Assembly (NCBI GenBank): GCA_900343135.1
Contig: OPYK01000002.1
Location: 20,051-84,050 of the forward strand
Source of the DNA: Atopobium massiliense
Lineage (GTDB): Bacteria > Actinomycetota > Coriobacteriia > Coriobacteriales > Atopobiaceae
DNA length: 64,000 nt
Direction of reading: 5' to 3'
This document shows positions 1-7,806 of the stretch, piece after piece. A model generated the notes under the pieces. That model did no database searches. It was given only the letters and a program-made list of their open reading frames with translations, and was not told the origin of the DNA. The position numbers were made by a program, and so were the translations under genes. How positions within the stretch are numbered: the first letter of the stretch is position 1; each line of letters begins with the position of its first letter.

Positions 1-1
1 G

Positions 2-25
2 GAGCTATAGGACAAAAAGTGTGTA
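2..25. repeat. IS left terminal inverted repeat
   Basis: The 24 bp starting GAGCTATAGGACAAAAAGTG are the exact reverse complement of 1310-1333. Confidence 0.9.
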
Positions 26-31
26 AATAAG

Positions 32-1150
32 TTATTCTGTTGTATAAGGATAAGGATCGCTGTGATGTAGTTCTGACCACACCACAGCGTTTCCATATGT
101 ATCGGGGTATATGCTTTCTCGTCTTTGAGGTCTGAATGCATTTATCAGTGTTTGCAGGTCTTTATTTCTAGGCATGCTCCTGAGTATCTCTGCAGGCTCT
201 AGAGGGGCTTCTGTATGCATGTAACACCACCAAAATACAGCTTTAATACGCCTTAGCTCACTCAATCCTCGATGGTTACGAAGCATTTCTCTTATAGGGG
301 AATTTACTCCTCCTTCTATTCGATTGTTAAATTTAGAAAGCTCTCCTGAACGAGTCAGCTGAAGATCAAGGTAGGAAAATAAACTACCTTTTCTAAATGC
401 ACTAAAAATGGCACTTTGAGCTTTTCGTAGACGAACATGAGTAAATTGATACTTACCATCTATAAGGCTTTTCTCTTTAAGAAAATCTTGCCAAAACTCC
501 GACCATTGGCACAATTTATCAAACCACCACTTTGCTTGTTGAAGATTGTCAATATGCATAAGCTCATATGCAAGTCCAAGGAGCTCTCTACCTGCTTGAA
601 GGCGAGGATGAGAAGTTAAATAGCGTTTTACTAGAGTGTACATATGAAACAAACAGCGCTGGTAAAGTGTGGTTGGCCATATGTTTTTAAGAGCTGTTTG
701 AAAACCTGATCCACCATCAGCAACAACCATATCAGGAGGAGCTATCCTTCTAAGAAGTGCCATATAAGCCACAGTGCTTTCTGATTCTGCAAGGTGCCAG
801 GACAATACATACTCATCAGTGGTTGCGATAAGGACCACAGTCTTTCTTGAAATGTAAATGCCGTCTATATAGATAACTCGATGTATTTCATCTACTAAAG
901 GTGGCATAGGCCAAATGTCCCAAAACTTCGCCGTCTTCCTTCTAAAAGATCGGCCTTGACCTTGCATATCTCTTTGGAGTTGTTTACCTAGTAACCAGTC
1001 TAAGAAAAGTTTTAACTCTCTTGCTTGTAAGTCATATCTACGTGATTGCGAGCTTCCGCACTCAAGACATCTATATCGTTGCTTTCCAGCCTTTGTCTTG
1101 CCATTTTTTACCATCTTGTTACTACAAACAGAACAAATATTGGCACTCAT
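32..1150 (-). CDS. IS1249-type transposase
   Basis: A 372-aa DDE transposase that would cut and rejoin the element's ends. It starts with a zinc ribbon of four cysteines (CSVC near residue 6, CLEC near 28), followed by an RNase H-like core. Candidate catalytic acids are D in the YIDGIYI segment, D in VVADGGSGFQ, and E in NNRIEGG. The last segment, followed by a conserved NHRGLSELRR-like helix, is typical of the IS1249 group of the IS256/mutator families. The start has a GGTGG ribosome site 5 nt upstream. The frame is open and undamaged, so the element may be active. The family assignment is from memory of the motif pattern; DDE transposase is the safe part. Confidence 0.85.
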   Translation of the reverse strand: MSANICSVCSNKMVKNGKTKAGKQRYRCLECGSSQSRRYDLQARELKLFLDWLLGKQLQRDMQGQGRSFRRKTAKFWDIWPMPPLVDEIHRVIYIDGIYISRKTVVLIATTDEYVLSWHLAESESTVAYMALLRRIAPPDMVVADGGSGFQTALKNIWPTTLYQRCLFHMYTLVKRYLTSHPRLQAGRELLGLAYELMHIDNLQQAKWWFDKLCQWSEFWQDFLKEKSLIDGKYQFTHVRLRKAQSAIFSAFRKGSLFSYLDLQLTRSGELSKFNNRIEGGVNSPIREMLRNHRGLSELRRIKAVFWWCYMHTEAPLEPAEILRSMPRNKDLQTLINAFRPQRRESIYPDTYGNAVVWSELHHSDPYPYTTE

Positions 1151-1221
1151 AATCCACCACCTAAAACTAGTAATTTTTTCTCTAATTTAGATGGTTTTAC
1201 CTGCTTATATGCTGATATTTT

Positions 1222-1308
1222 TACACACTTTTTGTCCAGGTGAAAAATTCGATTTTTTTGAATTGTTTACGAAAAATCGGCTGTTTACCTGGGCAAACAA
1301 CCGATTTT
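1222..1308. repeat. Internal terminal-repeat copy and hairpin in the IS right end
   Basis: Bases 1222-1237 (TACACACTTTTTGTCC) repeat the core of the terminal repeat in the same orientation as the right end, 88 bp inside it. Between the two lies an imperfect hairpin with arms AAAATCGG (1273-1280) and CCGATTTT (1301-1308) and an inner TGTTT/AAACA pair. This could be an extra transposase binding site or a leftover of an earlier end. Confidence 0.6.
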
Positions 1309-1309
1309 A

Positions 1310-1333
1310 TACACACTTTTTGTCCTATAGCTC
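1310..1333. repeat. IS right terminal inverted repeat
   Basis: Perfect 24-bp partner of 2-25. The next base (1334) is the first A of the neighbouring terminator's A-tract. Confidence 0.9.
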
Positions 1334-1363
1334 AAAAAAGCCGCTCTTTGTATCGAGCGGCTT
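1334..1363 (-). terminator. Rho-independent terminator of the NlpC/P60 gene
   Basis: On the - strand, arms AAGCCGCTC and GAGCGGCTT (1338-1346 and 1355-1363) form a 9-bp stem followed by six T. It lies 65 nt after the hydrolase stop and touches the IS end. Confidence 0.85.
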
Positions 1364-1427
1364 AGAATCCGTACCATTTGTACACGGAGTATGCAAATAC
1401 TAAATGCATACATGAGTGTTTGGCAGC

Positions 1428-2606
1428 TTAGATAGCGCCTCCCCCTTCAAACGGACCGCTATATTTAAGATACTGCGAAAGCGATTGAATCGTAGGACCA
1501 TTGCGAACGCTTGAGTGGATAAACTGGCCATTGCCAACATACATGCCTACGTGGTTAAAGCCGTTAAAGAAGATAAGATCACCAGGCGCAAGCTGGTCAA
1601 CGGACGATTTCCATCCCCCACGTGCCTTAATTTCGTCGCGCTGCGTCCAGGTAGTACGAGAAATTGAGCGACCCTGAAGCCTAAAGATATATTGCATAAG
1701 ACCAGAACAGTCAAACCCGCCGTTAGCAGGGTTGTTGCTCCCCCATTTATAACTGTAGCCCTTATTGAGCATTTGGTAGGCATTAGCAACAGGACCACCC
1801 GCATTACTAAAGCTCCTGGGAGCTTGCGGTTTTGGTGCTGCGGGAGCAGCCGGGGCTGGCGTAGCTGCAGGAGCCTGCTCACGTGGAGCTGACGTGGGAG
1901 CACTCGACTCTGCTGCAGGTGCAGCAGGAGACGGCATGGTAGCAAGCGTTTGAACAACATCACTTGTAGCGGACGCTTGATCTTTTTGCGCCTGTTCTTC
2001 AAGCTGCTTTTTTACCTGTTCGTTAAGACCATCAAAGTAGGTTTTTGCTTGCTGAAGCTTAATTTGAACATCGTCAATTTTATGCTGAAGCTGTTGTGAT
2101 TGCTCTTGTTCGTGTGCTTGCTTTGCCTGCAATTTATTGTGCTGATCTACAAGCTCTTCGCTTAACGTTTTAACTTCGTTAATGCTGCGCGCATCTTCCG
2201 AAGAAATAGCGTCGAGATAATGAATGCGACTTACCAAATCTTGCATATCAACAGAGCCCATAACAAGCGACAGTAACGACAATGGACCCGATTTGTACGC
2301 ACTGCGAATACGTTTGCCTAGCTGCTCTTTTGCAGTAGCAAGTTTTTGCTTCGTGGTAAAAATTTCGTCTTTCGTTTTTTCGATTGAATATGCAGTACGC
2401 TGAAGCTCTGCTTCGTTTGCATCAAATTCTTTTTGAGCATCTTTGAGTTCTGAGGCTACATTGTCGATTTCTTGCTTTGCACTTGCCAGATCGCTCTCGG
2501 GCGTTGCATACGCAAGCTGCGGAACCTGGGCAAATAGCAGCGTTCCTGCAATGACAGCTGATAGCGCTTTATAACCAAGAGAACCATGCTTGGTTGGATA
2601 TGTCAT
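1428..2606 (-). CDS. Secreted NlpC/P60 peptidoglycan hydrolase with coiled-coil N-domain
   Basis: A 392-aa exported wall hydrolase, probably a D,L-endopeptidase acting on stem peptides. A signal peptide is visible (hydrophobic run AVIAGTLLFAQVPQ, cleavage after AYA). Residues about 40-215 are charged, Gln/Glu/Lys-rich coiled coil as in RipA/CwlO-type hydrolases, then a Pro/Ala-rich linker (about 225-270), then the NlpC/P60 domain with Cys in FDCSG (about 300), His in NHVGMY (about 352) and His in FIHS (about 364). The ATG at 2606 is preferred over one five codons upstream, because GGAAGGA sits 6 nt before it and overlaps the longer reading. A likely promoter lies at 2669-2698 and the terminator at 1334-1363, so it is probably monocistronic. 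Confidence 0.9.
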   Translation of the reverse strand: MTYPTKHGSLGYKALSAVIAGTLLFAQVPQLAYATPESDLASAKQEIDNVASELKDAQKEFDANEAELQRTAYSIEKTKDEIFTTKQKLATAKEQLGKRIRSAYKSGPLSLLSLVMGSVDMQDLVSRIHYLDAISSEDARSINEVKTLSEELVDQHNKLQAKQAHEQEQSQQLQHKIDDVQIKLQQAKTYFDGLNEQVKKQLEEQAQKDQASATSDVVQTLATMPSPAAPAAESSAPTSAPREQAPAATPAPAAPAAPKPQAPRSFSNAGGPVANAYQMLNKGYSYKWGSNNPANGGFDCSGLMQYIFRLQGRSISRTTWTQRDEIKARGGWKSSVDQLAPGDLIFFNGFNHVGMYVGNGQFIHSSVRNGPTIQSLSQYLKYSGPFEGGGAI

Positions 2607-2668
2607 TAGAAATCCTTCCATATACGCATAAGTACGGATAAGCTTTATGTAAGCGTATAACTGTTCTA

Positions 2669-2698
2669 ACGATACTCGTTTTTGTTGTTGTATGTCAA
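2669..2698 (-). promoter_or_regulatory. Sigma70-type promoter of the NlpC/P60 gene
   Basis: Perfect -35 TTGACA (2693-2698), 18-bp spacer, -10 TATCGT (2669-2674). It lies about 65 bp upstream of the chosen start. Confidence 0.6.
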
Positions 2699-2889
2699 GA
2701 TTGCCAACCGTTTTTATACAGATGCTTCTCCCTATAAACAGTTAGAAAATCATGGCATAGGTATGCAGCAGAGCCAAACGTACCTACGTACATAATAGTG
2801 CAAAACACTAAGGCTCATGGTGATGAAAAAACTAAGAAACATCAACCGTAAGCTAAAGCTTGAGTGTTTGTAGCGAACGTGTGACAGTT

Positions 2890-3423
2890 TTAATTAACCT
2901 TAACGAGCGTGTATAACTCTTGTGAAAATTCGCGACTAATAATCTCACGCGGGTGAAGAAACGCAAGCTCAAGCAAAAATGCAAAGCCAATAAGCTCGGC
3001 ACCAGTGCGCTCAATAAGATGAGCGCTCGCAACAGCCGTGCCGCCCGTTGCAACAAGATCGTCCACAATAAGCACGCGATCGTTTGGGCACAGCGCATCT
3101 TTGTGCATCTCAAGCTCATTTGAGCCATACTCCAAATCGTACGACTCACTAATTACCTCGCGGGGCAGCTTACCAGGCTTGCGTGCTGGCACAAAACCGG
3201 CATGAAGCTGGTAAGCAACGGGCGCACCAAGCAAAAAACCACGAGCTTCCGCACCCACCACTTTTGTAATACCCGCATCGGCAAAGTGCTTACAAATGTC
3301 ATCTACTGCAGCATGAAAACCATCGGCATCGGCAATAAGTGGCGTTATGTCCTTAAACACAACACCGGGTTGCGGATAATCCTTAATATCACAAATAAGC
3401 TGCTCAAAGTATTCTGATGACAT
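2890..3423 (-). CDS. apt: Adenine phosphoribosyltransferase
   Basis: A 177-aa cytosolic purine salvage enzyme making AMP from adenine and PRPP. The PRPP-binding motif VLIVDDLVATGGT is at residues 117-129. The N-terminal FKDITPL segment and the ARGFLLG loop (about 60-67) fit APT. Length is normal for the family. No strong terminator is evident in the 283 bp after it, and its upstream neighbour, the MerR gene, is 170 bp away, so it may have its own promoter. Confidence 0.95.
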   Translation of the reverse strand: MSSEYFEQLICDIKDYPQPGVVFKDITPLIADADGFHAAVDDICKHFADAGITKVVGAEARGFLLGAPVAYQLHAGFVPARKPGKLPREVISESYDLEYGSNELEMHKDALCPNDRVLIVDDLVATGGTAVASAHLIERTGAELIGFAFLLELAFLHPREIISREFSQELYTLVKVN

Positions 3424-3593
3424 AACGTCTCCCCAATCAATGGTTGCAATCGCTGGATTACAGTGTATGGTTTTACATCACATGGTTTCACACGCAAAGA
3501 CAATAGTTTACTCTCGGAGATCTGTTTTAGCAAACAGCTGCACTCCGAAAAGGGTTGTGTGCACACAGCAACAGATGAGCCTTACGCGCTTCC

Positions 3594-4328
3594 CTACTCG
3601 TTTGTGTCTTCAGGATGAAACGTTTGCTGAATGTGACGGGTAATAAGTGTGGTTCGCACGGTATTTGTAAGCGTAAGAATTTCGTGAAATGCCTCGTCAA
3701 AGGCCTCTTGGCGTTCCTTTGTTTGCTGTGGGGTAACACCGCCTGCTTTGGCACTAAATACCACGAGCGCATGCTCAAACATGGAGCGCTCACGGTTTGC
3801 AGCAATAACATACTGACGCAAGTTTTTAGGACCAATGCCAAAGTGACGGAGCCTGTCTGCCGTTTGAATAAGTGGTATGTCGCGCGCATCAACCAAATCG
3901 CGCCCCTGGGGGCTTTTCTTAAAATGAATAAGACCCACATTGCACAGCTCGCGAGCAAAACTAATGCTTACCTGCGCCACTTCGGGCAAACGGTCGATAG
4001 GATACAGACGATGTTGTTTTGCAGCGTCGATATACTGCTGTGCAGCTTCGCTATCGAGCGCATCGGCACTGGGTACAGCTGCCTCAGAACCAAGCAGCTT
4101 TTTCTTAATAACACCAAGCGGCATAAAGTGGTTTTTTTGCAGGTAAAGCACGTCTTCGAGCAGCTTTACATCGCGCTGAGAATAAAGCCTATACCCACTT
4201 GGTGAGCGCAACGGGTGAAGCAACCCTTCGTCTTCGAGGTAACGAACCTTTGAGATGGTGAGATCGGGGTAGGTTGGTTTTAGTTTTTGAACAACTTTGC
4301 CAATGGTAAGGGAATTTGCGTGCGCCAT
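3594..4328 (-). CDS. MerR-family regulator, FtsR-like
   Basis: A 244-aa DNA-binding regulator. The N-terminal MerR winged helix-turn-helix is clear (LTIGKVV, then VRYLEDEGLLHPLRSPSGYRLY at about 25-47). The C-terminal part is long and not of the metal-binding type. Just upstream is a FHA gene with a GarA-like N-terminus. The pair FHA-MerR is the conserved actinobacterial garA-ftsR arrangement (Rv1827-Rv1828 in Mycobacterium), where FtsR influences ftsZ expression. The start codon lies 20 nt after the FHA stop with no good Shine-Dalgarno, so it is probably co-transcribed and coupled. The FtsR assignment is inference from context; MerR membership is secure. Confidence 0.8.
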   Translation of the reverse strand: MAHANSLTIGKVVQKLKPTYPDLTISKVRYLEDEGLLHPLRSPSGYRLYSQRDVKLLEDVLYLQKNHFMPLGVIKKKLLGSEAAVPSADALDSEAAQQYIDAAKQHRLYPIDRLPEVAQVSISFARELCNVGLIHFKKSPQGRDLVDARDIPLIQTADRLRHFGIGPKNLRQYVIAANRERSMFEHALVVFSAKAGGVTPQQTKERQEAFDEAFHEILTLTNTVRTTLITRHIQQTFHPEDTNE

Positions 4329-4348
4329 AGGAATACCAGCCTTACCGC

Positions 4349-4768
4349 TTACACGGCAGTATTCGTGTGGAAAATCATACGAAACGTGCCAATCTGAATT
4401 GTTGCACCGTCTTTTAGTACCGAGCTACTTACAATAGCACCGTTAACCCAGGTACCATTAAGCGAGCCTAAGTCTTTGATGGTAGCAAAACCTGATGCAA
4501 TATTTGAAAAATCGATGGTAGCGTGCTTACGTGATACCGTCATGTCATTAAGAAACACGCTGCATGAAGGGTCGCGACCAAGCGTAACCACACTGTTGGT
4601 AAGTTCAAATACCATACCAGTTTGAGGGCCTTTTACAATGGCAAGCGTTGGATGAGAGGGCGCTTGAGCTGCACACAAGCTTGGCGATGTGGTATCGCAG
4701 CTTGGCATCTTAAAAATTTGAGTTGTATCAAGCGTGCTATTTGTAGCAGGCGTTGTGTTAGTATCCAT
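4349..4768 (-). CDS. FHA-domain protein, GarA/OdhI-like
   Basis: A 139-aa phosphothreonine-binding protein. The FHA domain spans about 45-135 with the core GRDPSCSVFLND, SRKHATI and GSLNGTWVNG. The short N-terminal tail contains DTTQIF, which resembles the ETTSVF tail motif of GarA/OdhI, the Thr pair phosphorylated by PknB/PknG-type kinases. In that family phosphorylation makes the FHA domain bind its own tail and release 2-oxoglutarate-metabolising enzymes. The start has AAGGAG 4 nt upstream. It is the first gene of a probable FHA-MerR operon. The domain is certain; the GarA role is inference from the motif and the MerR neighbour. Confidence 0.85.
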   Translation of the reverse strand: MDTNTTPATNSTLDTTQIFKMPSCDTTSPSLCAAQAPSHPTLAIVKGPQTGMVFELTNSVVTLGRDPSCSVFLNDMTVSRKHATIDFSNIASGFATIKDLGSLNGTWVNGAIVSSSVLKDGATIQIGTFRMIFHTNTAV

Positions 4769-4921
4769 AATGCTCCTTACCTAAGACGTATATCAATTAT
4801 ACGTGTTAGCGCGCCTTAAGTGTAGACAGAATACGAAAAGTGTACACCAACTACGATAAAACCCTAAAGCAACCCTCAATTATGCTATACACAAACTTAA
4901 GAGATAGGTAAAAGGCTCAAG

Positions 4922-4944
4922 ATAACGCTAAACCAGAGCGTTAT
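4922..4944. promoter_or_regulatory. 8-bp inverted repeat upstream of the FHA gene
   Basis: Arms ATAACGCT and AGCGTTAT are perfect, separated by 7 nt. There is no T-tract on either side, so it is not a canonical terminator. It lies between the RidA stop (5025) and the FHA start (4768) and could be an operator or a weak 3' hairpin. Confidence 0.4.
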
Positions 4945-5024
4945 AGGAGCACGATAGTAGCCGTATGATAGCATTTCAAACACGGTATATCCTTTCCCAA
5001 CCCTCATGTACGAGGTTAAGCGCG

Positions 5025-5381
5025 CTAACGGCACGCGATGCAGCTTATTTCAATAAGTGCATCATGAGGCAGCTTTGAAACTTCAGCTACGCTCCGCGCG
5101 GGTGCTGGTGCGTCAAAACGCTGCTTTAATACGGCGTCTACCTCATGTAACTGGGCGATATCGCGCATAAAAATCGTAAGCGAAGCGACATCAGACAAAT
5201 TACACTGAAGCTCACCTAACAGCTTTTCTATTGTGGTTAATATCTCGTGCACTTGCTGAGTTACGCCGCTTGCATCAGGCGCAACCTGACCCGATATAAA
5301 AATCATGCGCCCTGCTGACGTGCCATTTGAGTAAAACCCTAACGGTTCATCTACACCTGTAGCGTTTATTGCATACTTCAT
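5025..5381 (-). CDS. RidA/YjgF family enamine/imine deaminase
   Basis: A 118-aa small cytosolic protein of the RidA superfamily, which hydrolyses reactive 2-aminoacrylate-type intermediates. Family features are ISGQVAPDASG, the TTIEKLLGE helix, and the C-terminal PARSVAEVSKLPHDALIEI stretch in which the Arg binds the substrate carboxylate. Length is typical. The start has GGAG 8 nt upstream and follows the upstream gene's stop by 12 nt, so both belong to one transcription unit. The window also has an L-serine ammonia-lyase, whose reaction makes 2-aminoacrylate, but the two genes are far apart. Confidence 0.85.
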   Translation of the reverse strand: MKYAINATGVDEPLGFYSNGTSAGRMIFISGQVAPDASGVTQQVHEILTTIEKLLGELQCNLSDVASLTIFMRDIAQLHEVDAVLKQRFDAPAPARSVAEVSKLPHDALIEISCIACR

Positions 5382-5393
5382 GGTGGTACTCTC

Positions 5394-6263
5394 CTACTTT
5401 TTGCGGCGATACAGCGCTTCTGCGCCAATGAAGGTGTAGTCGCTTCGAACAAGCGTGTACTGTGTGAGTTCTTCTGGCGTGAAGGAACATTCATCTTCGC
5501 TGGTAAATCGAGCTAGATAGGGGTATTCCTTAACAAGTGAGCTAAATGCTTCACTCCTAACACATGGCATAAGAAACGAAAACGAAAGAAGGCTTCTCCA
5601 TATAACTTCAACATCGTCTTTAGAAAGTATCATAAGGTAATACTCGGGAGCAAGGCAAAGCACAAAGCATTGGATGCGCTCATCGAGGTGAACATACTCA
5701 CAGGTGAGTGGCTTTTGCGGCAGCTTCTCAGGAGCTTTTACGTAATCGCACAATAGTTCCTGCACACGCGTGCCGAAAAGCGAAAGCGCTATATAATCCC
5801 TGCCGATACCATCTATACGCAAATCATCAAATAAATCTTTGCTTGTAAGCGGTTTTTTCTGGGTAGCGCTCGCGCATACTGAGCTTAACGTTAATGTGCT
5901 GCGCGGCGACGTGTCGACAATACAATAGGTTAGCGATGAGGGTCTATCGTCAAAACACGCAACAAATATGCTGCTTACGACTTTGCCATCTACAGAATAG
6001 AGGACATGTGGCGCAATGGCTCCTACCTTGGGCAATACATTAGTACACGTGTTAGTAAGAAAATTTTTCGCTCCCGTACCAGCTACTAAAAGAAGCGTAG
6101 CGTCTTCATTATCACAGAGCATAGCATCAGCATTCGCGGCGTCACACGGATATGAAGTCACACACATCACGCCACAATCATCGGGTGCAAATGTTGCGCC
6201 CAACAACTCATGTTCTTTGTAAAGCGTACATTTATGAGATAAGAGATGAACAGCGTCATACAT
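5394..6263 (-). CDS. Unrecognised 289-aa protein upstream of ridA
   Basis: I do not recognise a family. The product is soluble-looking, with no signal peptide or membrane segment, and unusually rich in cysteine. It starts MYDAVHLLSHKC and ends in a basic tail (YRRKK). The internal ATG at 6263 is chosen because AAAGGAG lies 8 nt before it; an ATG 12 codons upstream has no such site. It is translated just ahead of the RidA gene (12-nt gap) and follows pgsA by 72 nt. Whether it works with RidA is unknown. Confidence 0.7.
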   Translation of the reverse strand: MYDAVHLLSHKCTLYKEHELLGATFAPDDCGVMCVTSYPCDAANADAMLCDNEDATLLLVAGTGAKNFLTNTCTNVLPKVGAIAPHVLYSVDGKVVSSIFVACFDDRPSSLTYCIVDTSPRSTLTLSSVCASATQKKPLTSKDLFDDLRIDGIGRDYIALSLFGTRVQELLCDYVKAPEKLPQKPLTCEYVHLDERIQCFVLCLAPEYYLMILSKDDVEVIWRSLLSFSFLMPCVRSEAFSSLVKEYPYLARFTSEDECSFTPEELTQYTLVRSDYTFIGAEALYRRKK

Positions 6264-6335
6264 GGTAGTAACTCCTTTCCGTACAGATGGTACACGCACG
6301 CGTTACGTCATAGCATTCGTGCTACCGTGAAACAT

Positions 6336-7169
6336 TTATCGCGTGCGCGCGGCTTGCCTTTTAAGCAGTGCACACCCCTCTTTTATATAGATAGCTGCGG
6401 CAATAACCGAGCAAATACAACCTGCGTAGATAAAAAATATACCCACTGCACACGCCTGCGCGTTAAAGCCGGGAAAAGCTGCTAGAGAGGTAAGGTTAAG
6501 ACCATTGACCTGGGGATATCCAATAAGCATATCGCAAAATCCCGTCATCAAACACGCTGTTGCCACTTTACCGATAAGAATAACGTCGAGCACAGGCAAA
6601 TCGTGTTTACGCAGCACAAAGGAACCGTACGCCATAAGCATATCGCGGCCAATAACATACACCGCAATCCATACTGGCACCTCTTCGGTTACCACAAGAC
6701 CAATAACACCTGCTACAAGCAGCACTCTGTCCATAATTGGATCCATAATTTTACCAAGCCAACTAACTGTTTGAGTGCGGCGCGCTACCTGACCGTCGAG
6801 AAAGTCGGTAACAGCTGCCACAATGTAGCAAATAAGCGCAGGTATACGGTAAATTTTGAGCGAGAAAAGCGCAAGAAATACAAGGGTTAAGAGAAGACGG
6901 GCAAAAGTGATGCAATTTGCAAGCGTAAGAATCTCAAAGGAAGGATTATCAGACGAGCCAACCGGAGCCTGAGGATTGTGAGGTTTTAGCAAGTCGGAGG
7001 AAGTTTGCGCAGGTTGTGTACCTGAGATTTGCTCAGTACATTCAGTATGTTCGGTACGCACAAGATATGAAGCAATACGCTTTTGCGAATGATTAAGACG
7101 CGCACGGGCGTCTGTCTGCGCAGGCGTGTTGCTATGGGGTTGTTGAGATGTAGTGCGTTTGCATGCCAT
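6336..7169 (-). CDS. pgsA: CDP-diacylglycerol-glycerol-3-phosphate 3-phosphatidyltransferase
   Basis: A 277-aa integral membrane enzyme of the CDP-alcohol phosphatidyltransferase family, making phosphatidylglycerol phosphate. The full signature D-G-x2-A-R-x8-G-x3-D-x3-D is present (DGQVAR near 144-149, then GKIMDPIMD). About five membrane segments follow the usual pattern. Odd: about 85 residues of hydrophilic, Thr/Gln/Ser-rich sequence precede the first membrane helix (ANCITFARLLL), whereas PgsA is normally about 180-200 aa. The Met at 7169 is the only obvious start with this frame open; a shorter start cannot be excluded. pgsA often accompanies the garA-ftsR region in Actinobacteria. Confidence 0.85.
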   Translation of the reverse strand: MACKRTTSQQPHSNTPAQTDARARLNHSQKRIASYLVRTEHTECTEQISGTQPAQTSSDLLKPHNPQAPVGSSDNPSFEILTLANCITFARLLLTLVFLALFSLKIYRIPALICYIVAAVTDFLDGQVARRTQTVSWLGKIMDPIMDRVLLVAGVIGLVVTEEVPVWIAVYVIGRDMLMAYGSFVLRKHDLPVLDVILIGKVATACLMTGFCDMLIGYPQVNGLNLTSLAAFPGFNAQACAVGIFFIYAGCICSVIAAAIYIKEGCALLKRQAARTR

Positions 7170-7229
7170 GATATACCATCAACCTTTCAATATTATATGT
7201 GCTAGTATAGCGTAAATTTACCGACATAC

Positions 7230-7259
7230 AAAAAAGCGCCGCATACAAGATACGACGCT
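7230..7259 (-). terminator. Rho-independent terminator after the PSRP fragment gene
   Basis: On the - strand, arms AGCGTCGTAT and ATGCGGCGCT (7250-7259 and 7235-7244) pair over 10 bp with two G-T pairs, followed by six T. It lies 73 nt after the stop at 7333. Confidence 0.85.
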
Positions 7260-7332
7260 GTAATACATGAATCACGCACGCACGCGCACAAAAACGCGTC
7301 AACTACCCTGATTAGTAGCAGGTAGCAGCCTG

Positions 7333-7734
7333 TTATTTCACTTCTTCAATCTCAACATGAGCGCGACGACCAGCAACACAAATGGGCTCAAGCTGAGTAA
7401 GGTTTGCCAAAACATTAATAGCAGGCCCCAACAAGTCGATCGAGGGGATTTCGCGCTTATCAAGCTCAAGGCGAATTTCGCGACGCAGATGCTCATTTGC
7501 AATGGTGTGGAAAACGGCCATATGCTTGGCATCGTTAATATGCTGATTCAAAAAGTCGAGCACCATGGAAACGCTTGTTACCTCACGCAAACGCTTAATA
7601 ATAACGACGCCTTCCTCAAACTGGTCGGCTGCAGCCTCAACAACATGAGTTGCAGTAATGCCGCGAGAATCAGAAAGTACAAATACAACGGGAGTTTCGT
7701 TTTGAGTATCCTGTTGAAACGTAACGATTGACAT
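7333..7734 (-). CDS. PPDK regulatory protein (kinase/pyrophosphorylase), N-terminal domain only
   Basis: A 133-aa protein matching only the first half of the PEP synthase/pyruvate phosphate dikinase regulatory proteins (DUF299, usually about 270 aa). Visible family parts are VVFVLSDSRGITATHVVEA, then VFHTIANEHLRREI, then IPSIDLLGPAINVL. The protein ends before the P-loop (GVSRTSKTP-type) region that carries ADP-dependent kinase activity; only 73 nt separate the stop from a terminator, so the second half is absent. The ATG at 7734 has AAAGGA 5 nt upstream. Its place right after glyQ-glyS is where the full gene, followed by ppdK, sits in many Gram-positives. Either a decayed gene or a shortened protein with another role. 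Confidence 0.75.
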   Translation of the reverse strand: MSIVTFQQDTQNETPVVFVLSDSRGITATHVVEAAADQFEEGVVIIKRLREVTSVSMVLDFLNQHINDAKHMAVFHTIANEHLRREIRLELDKREIPSIDLLGPAINVLANLTQLEPICVAGRRAHVEIEEVK

Positions 7735-7806
7735 ACATATCCTTTCGATTTTGCCCACGTTCCCATTGTACAACCATACACGCGAATGCCTGCAGCAACG
7801 CAAGTA

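Larger units (their letters stand above)
1..1333 (-). mobile_element. IS1249-like (IS256 family) insertion sequence
   Basis: A complete-looking element with one transposase gene between perfect 24-bp terminal inverted repeats at 2-25 and 1310-1333. Its left neighbour lies outside the window, so a target duplication cannot be checked. The right end stops directly at the A-tract of the terminator of the NlpC/P60 gene, so insertion was at or beside that terminator. The non-coding right part (1151-1309) carries an extra internal copy of the repeat core and a hairpin. Confidence 0.85.

Noticed and set aside
2607-2889. Cyclic di-AMP (ydaO) riboswitch before the NlpC/P60 gene
   Set aside because: Wall hydrolase genes often have one, but the promoter is only about 65 bp upstream and no ydaO-like core was recognised.
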